This document shows, piece by piece, positions 10,705 through 22,249 of a stretch of 64,000 bases of DNA. Source of the stretch: Ctena decussata (Eukaryota > Mollusca > Bivalvia > Lucinida > Lucinidae). The stretch spans positions 6,170,803 through 6,234,802 of the forward strand of contig OZ022515.1 of the NCBI GenBank assembly GCA_963989385.1, in the 5' to 3' direction. A program made the translations under genes and the position numbers. The notes under the pieces were generated by a model. It did not search any database and was not told the DNA's origin. It saw only the letters and a list, made by a program, of their open reading frames with translations. The first letter of the stretch is position 1. The number at the start of each line of letters is the position of its first letter.

Positions 10705-13665
10705 GGGTGAGCTTTTGGGATACCCTGATGTCCGTCGTACGTGTGGACAAGTTTGAAACTGGGTCATGTCGGGTCAAAAACTTTTGCTTGTGTACACTCT
10801 AGCGGGCACAGCTTTGATCCAATCTTTATGAAACTTTGTCAGAATGTTAGTCTTTATAAAATCTTGGTCAAGTTCAAAACTGGGTCATGTCGGGTCAAAA
10901 ACTAGGTCACTAGGTCAAATCTTAGAAAAACCTTGTGTACGTTCTAGAAGGCACAGTTTTCATCCAAAGTTCATGAACTTTGTCAGAATGTTTATCCTCA
11001 TAATATCTAGGATAAGTTTGAAACTGGGTCATGTCGGCTCAAAAACTAGGTCACTAGGTCAAATCATAGAAAAACCTTGTGGACGCTCTAGAGGACACAG
11101 TTTTGATCTAATCTTTATGAACCTTTGTCAGAATGTTTCTCTCCATAAGCTCTAGGCCAAGTTCGAAACTGGGTCATGTCGGATCAAAAACTAGGTCATT
11201 AGGTCAAATCTTAGAAAAACATTGTGTACGCTCTAGAAGGCACAGTTTTCTTCCAAAGTTCATGAAAGTTTGTCGGAATGTTTATGTTCATAATATCTAG
11301 GATTAGTTTGAAACTGGGTCATGTTGGGTAAAAAACTAGGTCACTAGGTCGAATCATTGAAAAACCTTGTGTATGCTCTAGAGGACACAGTTTTGATCCA
11401 ATCTTTTTGAAACTTTGTCAGAATGTTTATCTCCATAAACTCTAGTCCAAGTTCGGAACTGGGTCATGTTGGATCAAAAACTAGGTCACTAGGTCAAATC
11501 TTAGAAAAACCATGTGTACACTCTTGAAGGCACAGTTTTGATCCAAAGTTCATGAAACTTTGTCAGAATGTTTATCCTTATAAAATCTAGGACAAGTTCG
11601 AAACTGGGTTATGTCGGGTAGAAACTAGGTCACTAGGTCAAATCATAGAAAAACCTTGTGTACGCTCTAGAGGACACAGTTTTGATCCAATCTCAATGAA
11701 ACTTTATCAGAATGTTAGTCTTTAAAAAATCTTGGCCAAGTTCGGAATTAGGTCATGTTGGGTCAAAAACTAGGTCACTAGGTCAAATCTTAGAAAAACC
11801 TTGTGTACGCTCTAGAAGGCACAGTTTTCATCCAAAGTTCATGAAACTTTGTCAGAATGTTTATCCTCATAATATCTAGGATAAGTTTGAAACTGGGTCA
11901 TGTCGGGTCAAAAACTAGGTCACTAGGTCAAATCATAGAAAAACTTTGTGTACGCTCTAGAGGACACAGTTTTGATCCAATCTTTATGAACATTTGTCAG
12001 AATGTTTATCTCCATAAACTCTAGGTCAAGTTCGAAACTGGGTCATGTCGGGTCAAAATCTAGGTTATTAGGTCAAATCTTAGAAAAACCATGTGTACAC
12101 TCTGGAAGGCACAGTTTTCTTCCAAAGTTCATGAAAGTTTGTCGGAATGTTTATGTTCATAATATCTAGGATTAGTTTGAAACTGGGTCATGTTGGGTCA
12201 TAAACTAGGTCACTAGGTCAAATCATTGAAAAACCTTGTGTATGCTCTAGAGGACACAGTTTTGATCCAATCTTTATGAATGTTTGGCAGAATGTTTATC
12301 TCCATAAACTCTAGTCCAAGTTCGGACCTGGGTCATGTTGGGTCAAAAACTAGGTCACTAGGTCAAATCTTAGAAAAACCTTGTGTACACTCTGGAAGGC
12401 ACAGTTTTGATCCAAAGTTCATGAAACTTTGTCAGAATGTTTATCCTTATAAAATCTAGGACAAGTTCAAAACTGGGTCATGTCGGGTAAAAAACTAGGT
12501 CAGTAGGTCAAATCATTGAAAAACCTTGTTAACGCTCTAGAGGACACAGTTTTGATCCAATCTTTATGAAACTTTGTCAGAATGTTTATCTCCATAATTT
12601 CTAGGCCAAGTTCGAAAGTAGGTCGTGTTGGGTCAAAAACTAGGTCACTAGGTCAAATCTTAGAAAAACCTTGTTTACGCACTAAAAGGCATGGTTTTGA
12701 TCCAATCTTTTTGAAACTATGTCAAAATGTTTATTGTCCAGGGTTTATTCAAGCCCCCTATGAAACTGAGTCATGTCAGGTCAAAAACTAGGTCACTAGG
12801 TCAAATCTTAGAAAAACTTTGTGTACACCCTAGAGGACACAGTTTTGATCCAATCTTCATGACACTCTGTCAGAATGTTTATCTTTATGAAATCTAGGTA
12901 AAGGATGAAGCTGGGTTGTGTCGGGTCAAAAACAAGGTCACTAGGTCAAATATAAGAACGGCCTTGTATACGCTCCAGAGTGCTCAGTTTTGATCCAATC
13001 TCAATGAAATTTTGTCAGAATGTTTATTCTTACAATATCCGGGCCAAGTTTGAAACTGGGTCATGTCGGGTCAAAAAGTAGGTCAAATATTAGGAAAACT
13101 TTGTGTATGCTCTAGAGGTCACAGTTTTGGTCCAAACCTATTGAAATTTTGTCAGAATGTTTATCCTCACAATATCTAGGCCAAGTTTGAAACTGGGTCA
13201 TGTCAGGTCAAAAACTAGGTCAGATCTTAGAAAAACCTTGTGTACGCTTTAGAGGACACAGTTTTGATCCAATCTTTATGAAACTTTGTCAGAATGTTTA
13301 TTGTCATAATATTTAGGCCAAGTTTGAAAGTAGATCATGTCGGGTCAAAAACTAGGTCACTATGTCAGATATAAGAACGACCTTGCGTACACTCTAGAAA
13401 GCACAGTTTTGATACAATCTTCATGAACCTTTGTCAGAATGTTTATCCTCACAATATCCAGGCCAAGTTTGAAACTGGGTCATGTCAGGTCAAAAACTAG
13501 GTCACTAGGTCAAATCTTAGAAAAATTTTCTGCACACCTAAGAGGGCACAGTTTTGATCCAATCTTCATGAAACTTTGTCAGAATGTTTATCTCCATAAA
13601 ATCTAGGTCAAGTTTGAAACTGGGTCATGTCGGGTCAAAAGCTAGGTCGCTAGGTCATATCTAAA
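10705..13665 (+). repeat. Tandem array of about 20 units, about 147 bp each
   Basis: Each unit reads approximately GAAACTGGGTCATGTCGGGT, CAAAAACTAGGTCACTAGG, TCAAATCTTAGAAAAACC, TTGTGTACGCTCTAGAGG, ACACAGTTTTGATCCAATC and TTTGTCAGAATGTTTATC. Anchors of GGGTCATGTCGG near 10885, 11028 and 11173 give a spacing of 142-147 bp. Later units (from about 13040) lose an AGGTCACT segment. Open frames inside are by-products of the repeat. Confidence 0.9.
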
Positions 13666-13778
13666 TTAAGTTATGCTGCAAGAATCAGAACTAACATTAC
13701 AATGATGCCAGCCACAACTCCTTGGAATACATTAGTTTCACCACAGTGAGATAATGATGCTACCATTCTATCATTTGT

Positions 13779-15857
13779 GTCAAAGTGACGTTGTGGCGTG
13801 CGCGGCACAGCCTAGGGTAACTGAACAAAATGCATTGGCATATATGAACCGTTCTAGATATCTGATTCAAAATTTACACGTGCGTTTATCAGTGGTGTGG
13901 CAATGGGCATATAACGTTTCATCTTTGTGCCTTTTTAAATTCCTTAGTTATTTAAGGTGTCCACGAACTTCTGGATCAACCCTCGTATATAATTTACCAT
14001 TTATTGTAGTTTCAAAGCTTCAGTTTCTCTGGAAAAAAAAAATTGGATACTTATCTTCCGAGTTTTCAAAAAAGCACCGTTTTTTGTAAATTGCCAAAAA
14101 TGTCCTCTCCAGGACATGGGGTTCAAGACTGCTGCAGAATACATGGGTAAACAGAAGGTTTTCTATGAAATAAGCAGTCCAACATGATATTGATTAAAAT
14201 ATGTAAACCTAGTTTATGTAAATGCCTCTGGTAATATGATGTGATACACAGAATAGCAATACCCTCATTTGTCCCTCAAAAATGTCCTCTCCAGACTTGT
14301 TTTTTTTCTCGCAGATTCACTGATTCTGAAAGAAATCATGATTAGGGGGCAATATGTATTGAGATTTGGTGCCCCTTTTTCTATGGTTTGTAGCATGGAG
14401 TAGGTTTTTGTGCAAGAGAGATAAAAAAGAAGACTGAAAAACACAAATGTCCACTCCAGGACACCTTACTTTGAATCATAATACCCAAGAAATGGTTGCT
14501 AAAAAGTGGCCCTAACTTCTTTCTTTAGCCCATTATCTATGTCCAAATGAGTGTTATGTATAAAACAGTGCCTTTTGTACACATCCATGGTACCAGATTT
14601 GCTTATTGTTCAGATATGCCTAATGCAGACTAAGCAGAGAAAACATTGGAACCATAGAAAAATTGCAACACTGTATTATTGTAATTAAAAAGTGGAATCT
14701 ATACTCAGCTGTCCATCATAAATGACCATCCTTTCTCTAAATGACATGCGACATACTATAATTATAAAATATATTGGTATGTAGATATGCAAAGAAAGTG
14801 TCCTGGAGAGGACATTTTTGTGGGACGTTTGTAAATCTATATAAATTGAGACTTTTGCTACCATATATTTATTGCCCCCCCTCCCCGCCTAGATTCGTCC
14901 CTAGCATTTGAAGTCTTATAACTTTCAGGGACTGACAATCAGATAGTGTTTTTAATTTTTATATTATCACAGTAGATCTTAATTGAACTATAGTTAAAGG
15001 CCTATGTAACTCTGAAGAGGGGCGGGTCAGAATATTATGCAAAAATATTTCAACCTGCCCTGTCTCAGAGCTATCTTTACTATATGAAGTACTAATAACA
15101 ATAGGAAATGCAATCAGATGGTTTTTAAATCTCAAATTCTATCACAATAGATATAAACAAACCAATGCTACTACAGTAAAAGACATATGTAACTCTGAAG
15201 AGGGGGTGGGGTCAAAATATTAACGTTATACTATTTTGACCATGCAGCCCCCCTCCTACACCGCTCCTTTGCAAATTAATCTTATAGCTCTGGGAATGAC
15301 AATCAGATACTGTTTTAAATTTGAATTCTGTCATAGCAGATATAAAGAAACCAAACAGAAGTATATGGTAAATGTATTTTATTCTCAAGAGGGACGGGTC
15401 AAAATATTATAGCTATAATATTTTGACCCACCCTCTCCCATATCCATTTTTAGCCTTTGAGGTACTTATAGCTATAGGAATGACAATCAGATGATACCAT
15501 ATACAAGATATTTTTCGCGGCGTTCCATTTTTTGCGGTATTTCGCGGTCACGTAGAAACCGCTCAAGTAAAAAAAGGCAGTTTTGCTTTTCGCTCATGTT
15601 GCTAACAGCGAGACTTAAAAATTGCGAATATTAATATTTATGTTTTTGACCCTTAACCAATTTGAACACGCGAAAATTTCCGCATATATGGCATTCAAAT
15701 TGTTAATTCTAGAAGAATACAGTTGTAAAGAAACAAGTGAAACACCAACAAAAAGACTGATTTAACTCTCATGAGGTGCGGGTCAAAATATTATAGCTAT
15801 AATAAAAGACTGATTTAACTCTCATGAGGTGCGGGTCAAAATATTATAGCTATAACT
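13779..15857 (+). repeat. 2.1 kb duplicated block, copy 1 (inside element 1)
   Basis: Near-identical to 19348-21680 after removal of the SINE there. Differences seen include an 11 bp gap near 14092, A-run length near 14032 and a tandem duplication of about 51 bp at 15756-15857. The latter half consists of degenerate modules of about 185 bp, each containing GGGTCAAAATATTATAGC, GACAATCAGATA and a 'tctgtcatagcagatataa' phrase. The open frames in the two copies diverge after the A-run, so coding function is unlikely. Confidence 0.85.
15500..15690. repeat. TTCGCGG-rich dispersed repeat
   Basis: Contains CATACCATATAC, TTTTTCGCGGCGTTCC, GGTATTTCGCGGTCACG and ACACGCGAAAATTTCCGC. Related sequence occurs at 21370-21560, 54594-54745, 55880-56007 and possibly 63880-64000. 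It is probably an old MITE or SINE-like family bounded by ATACCGTATA-type words. Confidence 0.55.
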
Positions 15858-16020
15858 GCACATTGGTGAAAGGATTGAAAGTTCTTCAAATGATATTGGT
15901 CACATGACCAAGGTGGCCGCCATTCCCATGTATGGTAAAACTCTTTTAAATCTTCACCAGAGCCCGTGAACTGATTAATGCTCAGGTGAGCGATTCAGGG
16001 CCACCATGGCCCTCTTGTTT

Positions 16021-16232
16021 TAATTGCAACACTAATAAAGCAATTTGCATGCTTAAAAGATAAAAAGTATAACCTTTTATCAAGGTATTAATTCAATTAG
16101 ATAGTTGGACAATCAAAGGTAGTTGAGGTCATGAACAGTAGTCAAATGATTGTCACTTAAAATTGTCTTTGGTAATTATATACTCTTTAATCTTTTAATA
16201 GGCACCAATTAATGATCTGGATTATCTTCTAG
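16021..16232. other. Short AT-rich spacer
   Basis: Sequence between the end of element 1 and the GGTCCGTTTTGTCC cluster. Nothing is recognised in it. Confidence 0.5.
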
Positions 16233-16610
16233 CGAAGTCTGTCTGGTCCTGAAACATGGTCTGTTGTGTCCTAAAACGTGGTCCGTTTTGTCCTGAAACA
16301 TGGACCGTTTTGTCCTGAAACTTGGTCCGTTTTGTCCTCGGTCTGGCCACATACTTTCGTGTCTCCTTCCGCTGATTCAAGAAGGGCAGTTGTCAGTTAC
16401 TGGCAAAAGTATGTGCACTTAGTACTGGTTAACCGCTTAGGAGGTCTAAGCCTGCCCAGGAATAGTGTGGTTAGGTTAACTGACCGTCCCGACATGACCT
16501 TAGTTGTTTACCGTGGACGTTAAGCATCAAATCAACCAACCAACCGTTTTGTCCTAACCATGGTCCGTTTTGTCTGGTCCGTTTTGTCCATGGTCCGTTT
16601 TGTCCAAGTA
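16233..16610 (-). repeat. GGTCCGTTTTGTCC motif cluster, right flank
   Basis: At least eight copies of TGGTCCGTTTTGTCC-like words, with variants such as GAAACATGGTCTG and AAAACGTGGTCCG. They are interrupted by a SINE at 16339-16543. Reverse-complement relatives lie at 10545-10655, so the motif flanks element 1 in inverted orientation. Confidence 0.75.
16339..16543 (+). mobile_element. SINE family 1, 5'-truncated copy
   Basis: Starts at CGGTCTGGCCACATAC, the end of the tRNA-like head in full copies. It continues through GAAGGGCAGTTGTCAG, GTGCACTTAGTACTGG and TTAGGTTAACTGACCG to AATCAACCAACCAACC. CCGTTTTGTCCT occurs on both sides (16327-16338 and 16544-16555). This may be a target duplication, but the surrounding array already repeats that word. 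Confidence 0.8.
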
Positions 16611-16619
16611 CCATTCTGA

Positions 16620-17819
16620 GTAGTCAGTATGGAGGGCTTTTATGAAAAATACCAGAATCTGTTTGCGGAACATAGCGCTGGAGCGGAGAATGGAGAATGC
16701 TTACTATGGGCGCGGAAAGTGCAGAAAAATGGTTATGGCGCTGTGAAATACAAGAGGGCACTTTCACATTAAATTAGAGGTACAGAAAATTTGTTTTTTT
16801 GCGGCTTCATTTCTTCACAGAATACGATATATTGTTCAATATTACATTTGCATTCAATGCATATGGTTGTATTCGACTAACGGTGAAAATTTGATGAGAA
16901 TTGGTCCAGACTAGTTGTTGCATAATCTGCCAAAATGTCTGATTTTTTTGGGACCAAAAATAGTCCCATTCTGAAATAAGCATAATTTGTTTGTTTAATA
17001 TAAAGAAATGATAGAGAATAGATGTACGAGGGATGATCCAGAAATTCGTGGACACAGTCCATAAAATCCAACTGCATAAAGGTTTTTCTTTCAAAACTTA
17101 ATCAATGCTTTTCCATATATGACTGAATAATTTCGCACAATATCAGGTAAATTCAATGATTTTTGGGTTTGGCATCTACGTTTCAATATACCAGGGGTTG
17201 TTTCTGCGGCGCACTCCAGATTTTTTGCAGGAAAATACAAAATGTTCCTTTTAAAATAATCAGATGTCTTTTTTTATCCTTGAAATTTCGATATAAAATT
17301 TCAATCAAGAACTAACGTAGCATTTCCCAATTTCAAACGATATGAATATTTATTATTGACATGTTACATGACATTCTGTACAAACAAAACAAACCACCTC
17401 CCTCTGAAATGAAAGAAGAAAATGACGTTTTTCCAACGTCTGCACGCAAGTAGTTTGTCTAAAGGTCGACATAAAAAAAACTATAACGAATACAATGGAA
17501 AAAAATCATATTTTACACGAAGCATTACAAGACATACACATTTCAAGATACTGTGTAAACGAGTGCTAAAATAAATTTCGAGCCATATATTCGATCCTCA
17601 GGATGGCGATGATGCACTTATTCGATGAAATAGTAGATTTTACACCTCAAAGCTGAGCCCAAGAAATGATTACGCGATATCAGAAGTTGTTGTTTATAAA
17701 ACCTGATGGAAAACTTGTGATTGTCTTATTGCTGTATCCCTCGCATAATGTATACGCTGAAACTGTGATTTTCGTGTCATGATTTCTTTAGTGGATCGTA
17801 TCAGCTTCGCATTTTGGGC
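16620..17819. other. Non-coding stretch, nothing firmly recognised
   Basis: Contains TACGAGGGATGATCCAGAAA at 17023, which resembles a mariner-type terminal inverted repeat. A convincing partner end was not found. Minus-strand open frames at 16807-17094 cross this motif and look accidental. Confidence 0.4.
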
Positions 17820-19339
17820 ACTATCATATTCTATTCTATTCTATTCTATCCCATAACCTTACTAGGTCGTTGGGGCACCACAGCTGACTTCAAAACAATC
17901 CCTTTCCACCTTGTCCTGTCTTCAGCTGCCCTAGTTGAGCTGGCAAAATCCATTCCAGTCCACTCCTTGATATTGTCTTCCCATCTCTTCTTCTGTCTAC
18001 CTCTTCTTCTTTTTCCTTTCACTGTGCCCTGAAGAATTGTCTTTGCTAAACCAGAAGACCTTGAGACGTGGCCAAACCACCTTAGTTTCCGTTTCTTGAC
18101 CAGCGTCAGGAGTTCATCATATTCTCCAATGGCTGCTTGGATCTTCCTGCGAACCTCCTCATTGGTTATATGGTCCTTGTACGAAATGTTCAGTAACCTT
18201 CGGTAGCATCTCATCTCAAAGGCCTGCGTTCTTTTCTCTAACTCTGCTGTCAAGGTCCATGATTCACAGGCATACAGAAATATGGAAATCACAAGGGAGC
18301 GCATTAGTGTCACCTTTGATCCAAGAGATATGTTGTTATCTCTCCAAATTGGTTTCAGCTTGGCAAGAGCTGAAGTGGCTTGTGCTATCCTTGAGAGAAC
18401 CTCCTGTTTTGAGCCATCATCTGAGACAACTGCTCCAAGGTATTTGAAGCTGCTTACAGTACCCAGCTTCTGCCCCTTTACCTTGATCTCCCTCTGGATG
18501 CCATCTGCGCTGTTTGTCATCAGTTTGGTCTTCTCAGCACTGATCTCCATCTTATACCTTGTGCAGGTCTGGTCGAGACTTTCAACTAGAGCTTCTAGTT
18601 CCTGCTCTTCCTCAGCAAGAGCGTCTATGTCATCGGCAAACCGTAGGTTGGTAATATTTCTGCCGCCTATGCTAACCTTTCCGTCATGTTCTTCCAGAGC
18701 ATCGGACATGATCCGTTCGAGAAAAATGTTGAAGAGGGTGGGTGACAGAAGACATCCTTGTCTTACTCCAACTGTTGTTCTGAACCATTCTCCTGTGCTG
18801 CCATTTATCAGGACTGCACTTGTAGCCTAGTCGTATAGCTGCTCAATGGTGCGAACTAGGTTTGCATTGATATTGTACTTCCTCATGGTGGCCCATAAGG
18901 CTGCATGCCATACCCTGTCAAAGGCTTTTTTGAAATCAATGAAGACATGGTACAGATTCTGCTGATGTTGGAGATACTTTTCACACAGGATTCTAAGGTT
19001 GAAGATCTGTTCTGTGGTGCTCCTTCCTGCTCGGAACCCAGCCTGTTCCTCAGCGATTATCTCTTCAGCTTGTGGCTTAAGCCTGTTCAAGATAACTTTC
19101 AGCATGACTTTGCTTGAATGACTGATGAGGCTGATGGTTCTGTAGTTCTGGCAGAGCTGTAGGTTGCCCTTTTTAGGGAGAGTAATAATCAGCGACTGAG
19201 TCCATGGGGTAGGCCATTCTTCTGTTCTCCAGATCCTGTTACAGATATCTGTTAAAACATCAATCATGGTCTCCCCTCCAGCTTGAACAAGTTCTGCTGG
19301 TATATTATCAACTCCGGCAGATTTTCGAGACTATCATAT
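17820..19339 (-). mobile_element. 5'-truncated non-LTR retrotransposon insertion with target duplication
   Basis: The insertion (17830-19329) is bounded by perfect 10 bp copies of ACTATCATAT at 17820-17829 and 19330-19339. On the minus strand it ends in a (TAGAA)n tail, the 3' end of an RTE-like element. The 5' truncation removes the endonuclease and the start of the reverse transcriptase. A perfect target duplication and only one stop in the remaining frame suggest fairly recent insertion. Confidence 0.9.
17846..19329 (-). pseudogene. Reverse transcriptase, non-LTR retrotransposon (RTE-like), C-terminal part
   Basis: One minus-strand frame runs from the truncated 5' edge (KSAGVDNIPAELVQAGGETM) to a stop at 17846. 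A single in-frame TAG at 18827-18829, after EQLYD, breaks it. Reverse transcriptase motifs appear in order: QAGFRAGRSTTEQI, catalytic-Asp motif A FIDFKKAFDRVWH, motif B VRQGCLLSPTLFN, and catalytic motif C as FADD in place of YADD. The C-terminus carries RWFGHVSRS and GRQKKRWEDNIKEW, typical of endonuclease/reverse transcriptase proteins of RTE-type elements. The protein would copy element RNA at a nicked target site. The apurinic endonuclease domain is missing, so the copy is dead. Clade assignment (RTE versus related groups) is moderate. Confidence 0.9.
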
Positions 19340-19427
19340 ACCAGACGTCAAAGTGACGTTGTGGCGTGCGCCGCACAGCATAGGGTAACTGAACAAAATG
19401 CATTGGCATATATGAACCGTTCTAGAT

Positions 19428-19708
19428 TTTTTTGGTTGGTTGGTTGATTTGATGCTTAACGTCCACGGTAAACAACTAAGGTCATGTCGGGACGGTCAGT
19501 TAACCTAACCACACTATTCCTGGGCAGGCTTAGACCTCCTAAGCGGTTAACCAGTACTACGTGCACATACTTTCGCCAGTAACTGACAACTGCCCTTCTT
19601 AAATCAGCGGAAGGAGAAACGAAAATATGTGGCCAGACCGGGATTCGAACCCAGGACCTCTGACTTACGAGTCAGGTGCCCTACCGATTGCGCTACCCGG
19701 CCCGGCCG
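19428..19708 (-). mobile_element. SINE family 1, full-length copy
   Basis: On the minus strand the head reads as a tRNA-like region with TAGCGCAATCGGTAGGGC (A-box position) and GGGTTCGAATCCCGG (B-box). The conserved body and a CAACCAACCAACC tail with a T/A run follow. The 13 bp target duplication AACCGTTCTAGAT lies at 19415-19427 and 19709-19721. The duplicate block at 13779-15857 keeps the uninterrupted site TGAACCGTTCTAGATATC near 13845. Confidence 0.95.
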
Positions 19709-21686
19709 AACCGTTCTAGATATCTGATTCAAAATTTACACTTTTTTGTTTATCAGTGGTGTGGCAATGGGCATATAACGTTTCATCTTTGTGCCTTTTT
19801 AAATTCCTTAGTTATTTAAGGTGTCCACGAACTTTTGGATCAACCCTCGTATATAATTTACCATTTATTGTAGTTTCAAAGCTTCAGTTTCTCTGGAAAA
19901 AAAAATTGGATACTTATCTTCCGAGTTTTCAAAAAAGCACCGTTTTTTGTAAATTGCCAAATTTGTCCCAAAAATGTCCTCTCCAGGACATGGGGTTCAA
20001 GACTGCTGCAGAATACATGGGTAAACAGAAGGTTTTCTATGAAATAAGCAGTCCAACATGATATTGATTAAAATATGTAAACCTAGTTTATGTAAATGCC
20101 TCTGGTAATATGATGTGATACACAGAATAGCAATACCCTCATTTGTCCCTCAAAAATGTCCTCTCCAGACTTGTTTTTTTTCTCGCAGATTCACTGATTC
20201 TGAAAGAAATCATGATTAGGGGGCAATATGTATTGAGATTTGGTGCCCCTTTTTCTATGGTTTGTAGCATGGAGTAGGTTTTTGTGCAAGAGAGATAAAA
20301 AAGAAGACTGAAAAACACAAATGTCCACTCCAGGACACCTTACTTTGAATCATAATACCCAAGAAATGGTTGCTAAAAAGTGGCCCTAACTTCTTTCTTT
20401 AGCCCATTATCTATGTCCAAATGAGTGTTATGTATAAAACAGTGCCTTTTGTACACATCCATGGTACCAGATTTGCTTATTGTTCAGATATGCCTAATGC
20501 AGACTAAGCAGAGAAAACATTGGAACCATAGAAAAATTGCAACACTGTATTATTGTAATTAAAAAGTGGAATCTATACTCAGCTGTCCATCATAAATGAC
20601 CATCCTTTCTCTAAATGACATGCGACATACTATAATTATAAAATATATTGGTATGTAGATATGCAAAGAAAGTGTCCTGGAGAGGACATTTTTGTGGGAC
20701 GTTTGTAAATCTATATAAATTGAGACTTTTGCTACCATATATTTATTGCCCCCCCCTCCCCGCCTAGATTCGTCCCTAGCATTTGAAGTCTTATAACTTT
20801 CAGGGACTGACAATCAGATAGTGTTTTTAATTTTTATATTATCACAGTAGATCTTAATTGAACTATAGTTAAAGGCCTATGTAACTCTGAAGAGGGGCGG
20901 GTCAGAATATTATGCAAAAATATTTCAACCTGCCCTGTCTCAGAGCTATCTTTACTATATGAAGTACTAATAACAATAGGAAATGCAATCAGATGGTTTT
21001 TAAATCTCAAATTCTATCACAATAGATATAAACAAACCAATGCTACTACAGTAAAAGACATATGTAACTCTGAAGAGGGGGTGGGGTCAAAATATTAACG
21101 TTATACTATTTTGACCATGCAGCCCCCCTCCTACACCGCTCCTTTGCAAATTAATCTTATAGCTCTGGGAATGACAATCAGATACTGTTTTAAATTTGAA
21201 TTCTGTCATAGCAGATATAAAGAAACCAAACAGAAGTATATGGTAAATGTATTTTATTCTCAAGAGGGACGGGTCAAAATATTATAGCTATAATATTTTG
21301 ACCCACCCTCTCCCATATCCATTTTTAGCCTTTGAGGTACTTATAGCTATAGGAATGACAATCAGATGATACCATATACAAGATATTTTTCGCGGCGTTC
21401 CATTTTTTGCGGTATTTCGCGGTCACGTAGAAACCGCTCAAGTAAAAAAGGGCAGTTTTGCTTTTCGCTCATGTTGCTAACAGCGAGACTTAAAAATTGC
21501 GAATATTAATATTTATGTTTTTGACCCTTAACCAATTTGAACACGCGAAAATTTCCGCATATATGGCATTCAAATTGTTAATTCTAGAAGAATACAGTTG
21601 TAAAGAAACAAGTGAACACCAACAAAAAGACTGATTTAACTCTCATGAGGTGCGGGTCAAAATATTATAGCTATAATATTTTGAGC

Positions 21687-21693
21687 CCCCCCC

Positions 21694-21724
<31 letters not shown>

Positions 21725-21741
21725 ACACACCACACACACAA
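21687..21741 (+). repeat. Poly-C / CA microsatellite
   Basis: A run of about 25 C residues is followed by (AC)n with minor interruptions, inside the extended part of the duplicated block. Its length may be unreliable in an assembly. Confidence 0.9.
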
Positions 21742-22249
21742 CCCTCCTAGACCCATCTTTTGCATATGAAGTCTTATAGCTTTCGGACTGACAACTAGAT
21801 AGAGTTGTTAATTCAAATATTATCACTGCAGATCTTAAGACACCAATGGAACTATGGTAAAGGCGTATGTAACTCCAAAGAGAGGTGAGTCAAAATGTTA
21901 TAGCTATAATATTTTGACCCACCCTGTCTCAGAGCCATCTTTACATATGAAGTACTGATAGCAATAGGAAATGCAATCAGATGGTATTTAAATCTCAAAT
22001 TCTATCACAATAAATATAAACAAACCAATGCCACTACGGTTAAAGATTATGTAACTCCATACATGTGATATTTTCTTGGACCCAGATAGGGAGATTTGGG
22101 ATTCCTCAGAGGGAGATTGGGGTCTCAGAGAGGGAGATTTTTGCGTGGTAAAAATGTTCCATTTTTCTGCCAAAAAATTGGCACTTTTGACACCCTTAAG
22201 GCTTTTTCTCATGGTCAATGGGAGGCAGTTAAGCATGAGAGAGAGCACT

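Larger units (their letters stand above)
10680..16020 (+). mobile_element. Pearl/Helentron-like non-autonomous element 1
   Basis: The left end carries GCTCACCTGAGC (10681-10692) and the right end its reverse complement GCTCAGGTGAGC (15980-15991). The right motif is followed by a hairpin, AGGGCCACCATGGCCCT (15997-16013), and the terminal CTTGTTT. Subterminal inverted repeats, a 3' hairpin about 7 nt from the end and a tandem-repeat core match the architecture known for bivalve pearl elements and HINE-type Helentron derivatives. The element at 32625-34339 has the same ends. The interior holds a roughly 3 kb tandem array and then a 2.1 kb block with a second copy outside the element. No Rep/helicase coding sequence is present, so it would be mobilised in trans. 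Confidence 0.7.
19348..22055 (+). repeat. 2.1 kb duplicated block, copy 2, with extra modules
   Basis: 19348-21680 is the near-identical partner of 13779-15857, interrupted by a SINE at 19428-19708. It runs further right than copy 1, through a C-run and CA-run and additional modules of about 185 bp (CTCCTAGACCCATCTTTTGC, TCTTATAGCTTTCGG, GACAACTAGATAGAG) to about 22055. One more module recurs at about 23105-23217. Unlike copy 1, this copy is not enclosed by the GCTCACCTGAGC/GCTCAGGTGAGC ends. Confidence 0.85.

Noticed and set aside
10705..13665. Regular repeats resembling a CRISPR or satellite array
   Set aside because: Units of about 147 bp are contiguous without spacers, and the genome is eukaryotic. 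It is the core of a pearl-like element.
16327..16555. 12 bp CCGTTTTGTCCT copies taken as a SINE target duplication
   Set aside because: The surrounding array already repeats this word, so the duplication cannot be distinguished from array copies. Left as possible only.
17022..17745. Possible mariner element starting TACGAGGGATGATCCAGAAA
   Set aside because: Only one convincing end. The candidate right end (TATCCCTCGCATA) does not continue the inverted repeat inward.
18259..18830. Plus-strand open frames over the reverse transcriptase region
   Set aside because: Shadows of the minus-strand reverse transcriptase, whose motifs are unambiguous.
13754..20061. Similar open frames in both copies of the 2.1 kb block (13754-14089 and 19756-20061)
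   Set aside because: An A-run length difference shifts the frame between the copies, so the protein ends differ completely. Similarity is due only to the recent DNA duplication.
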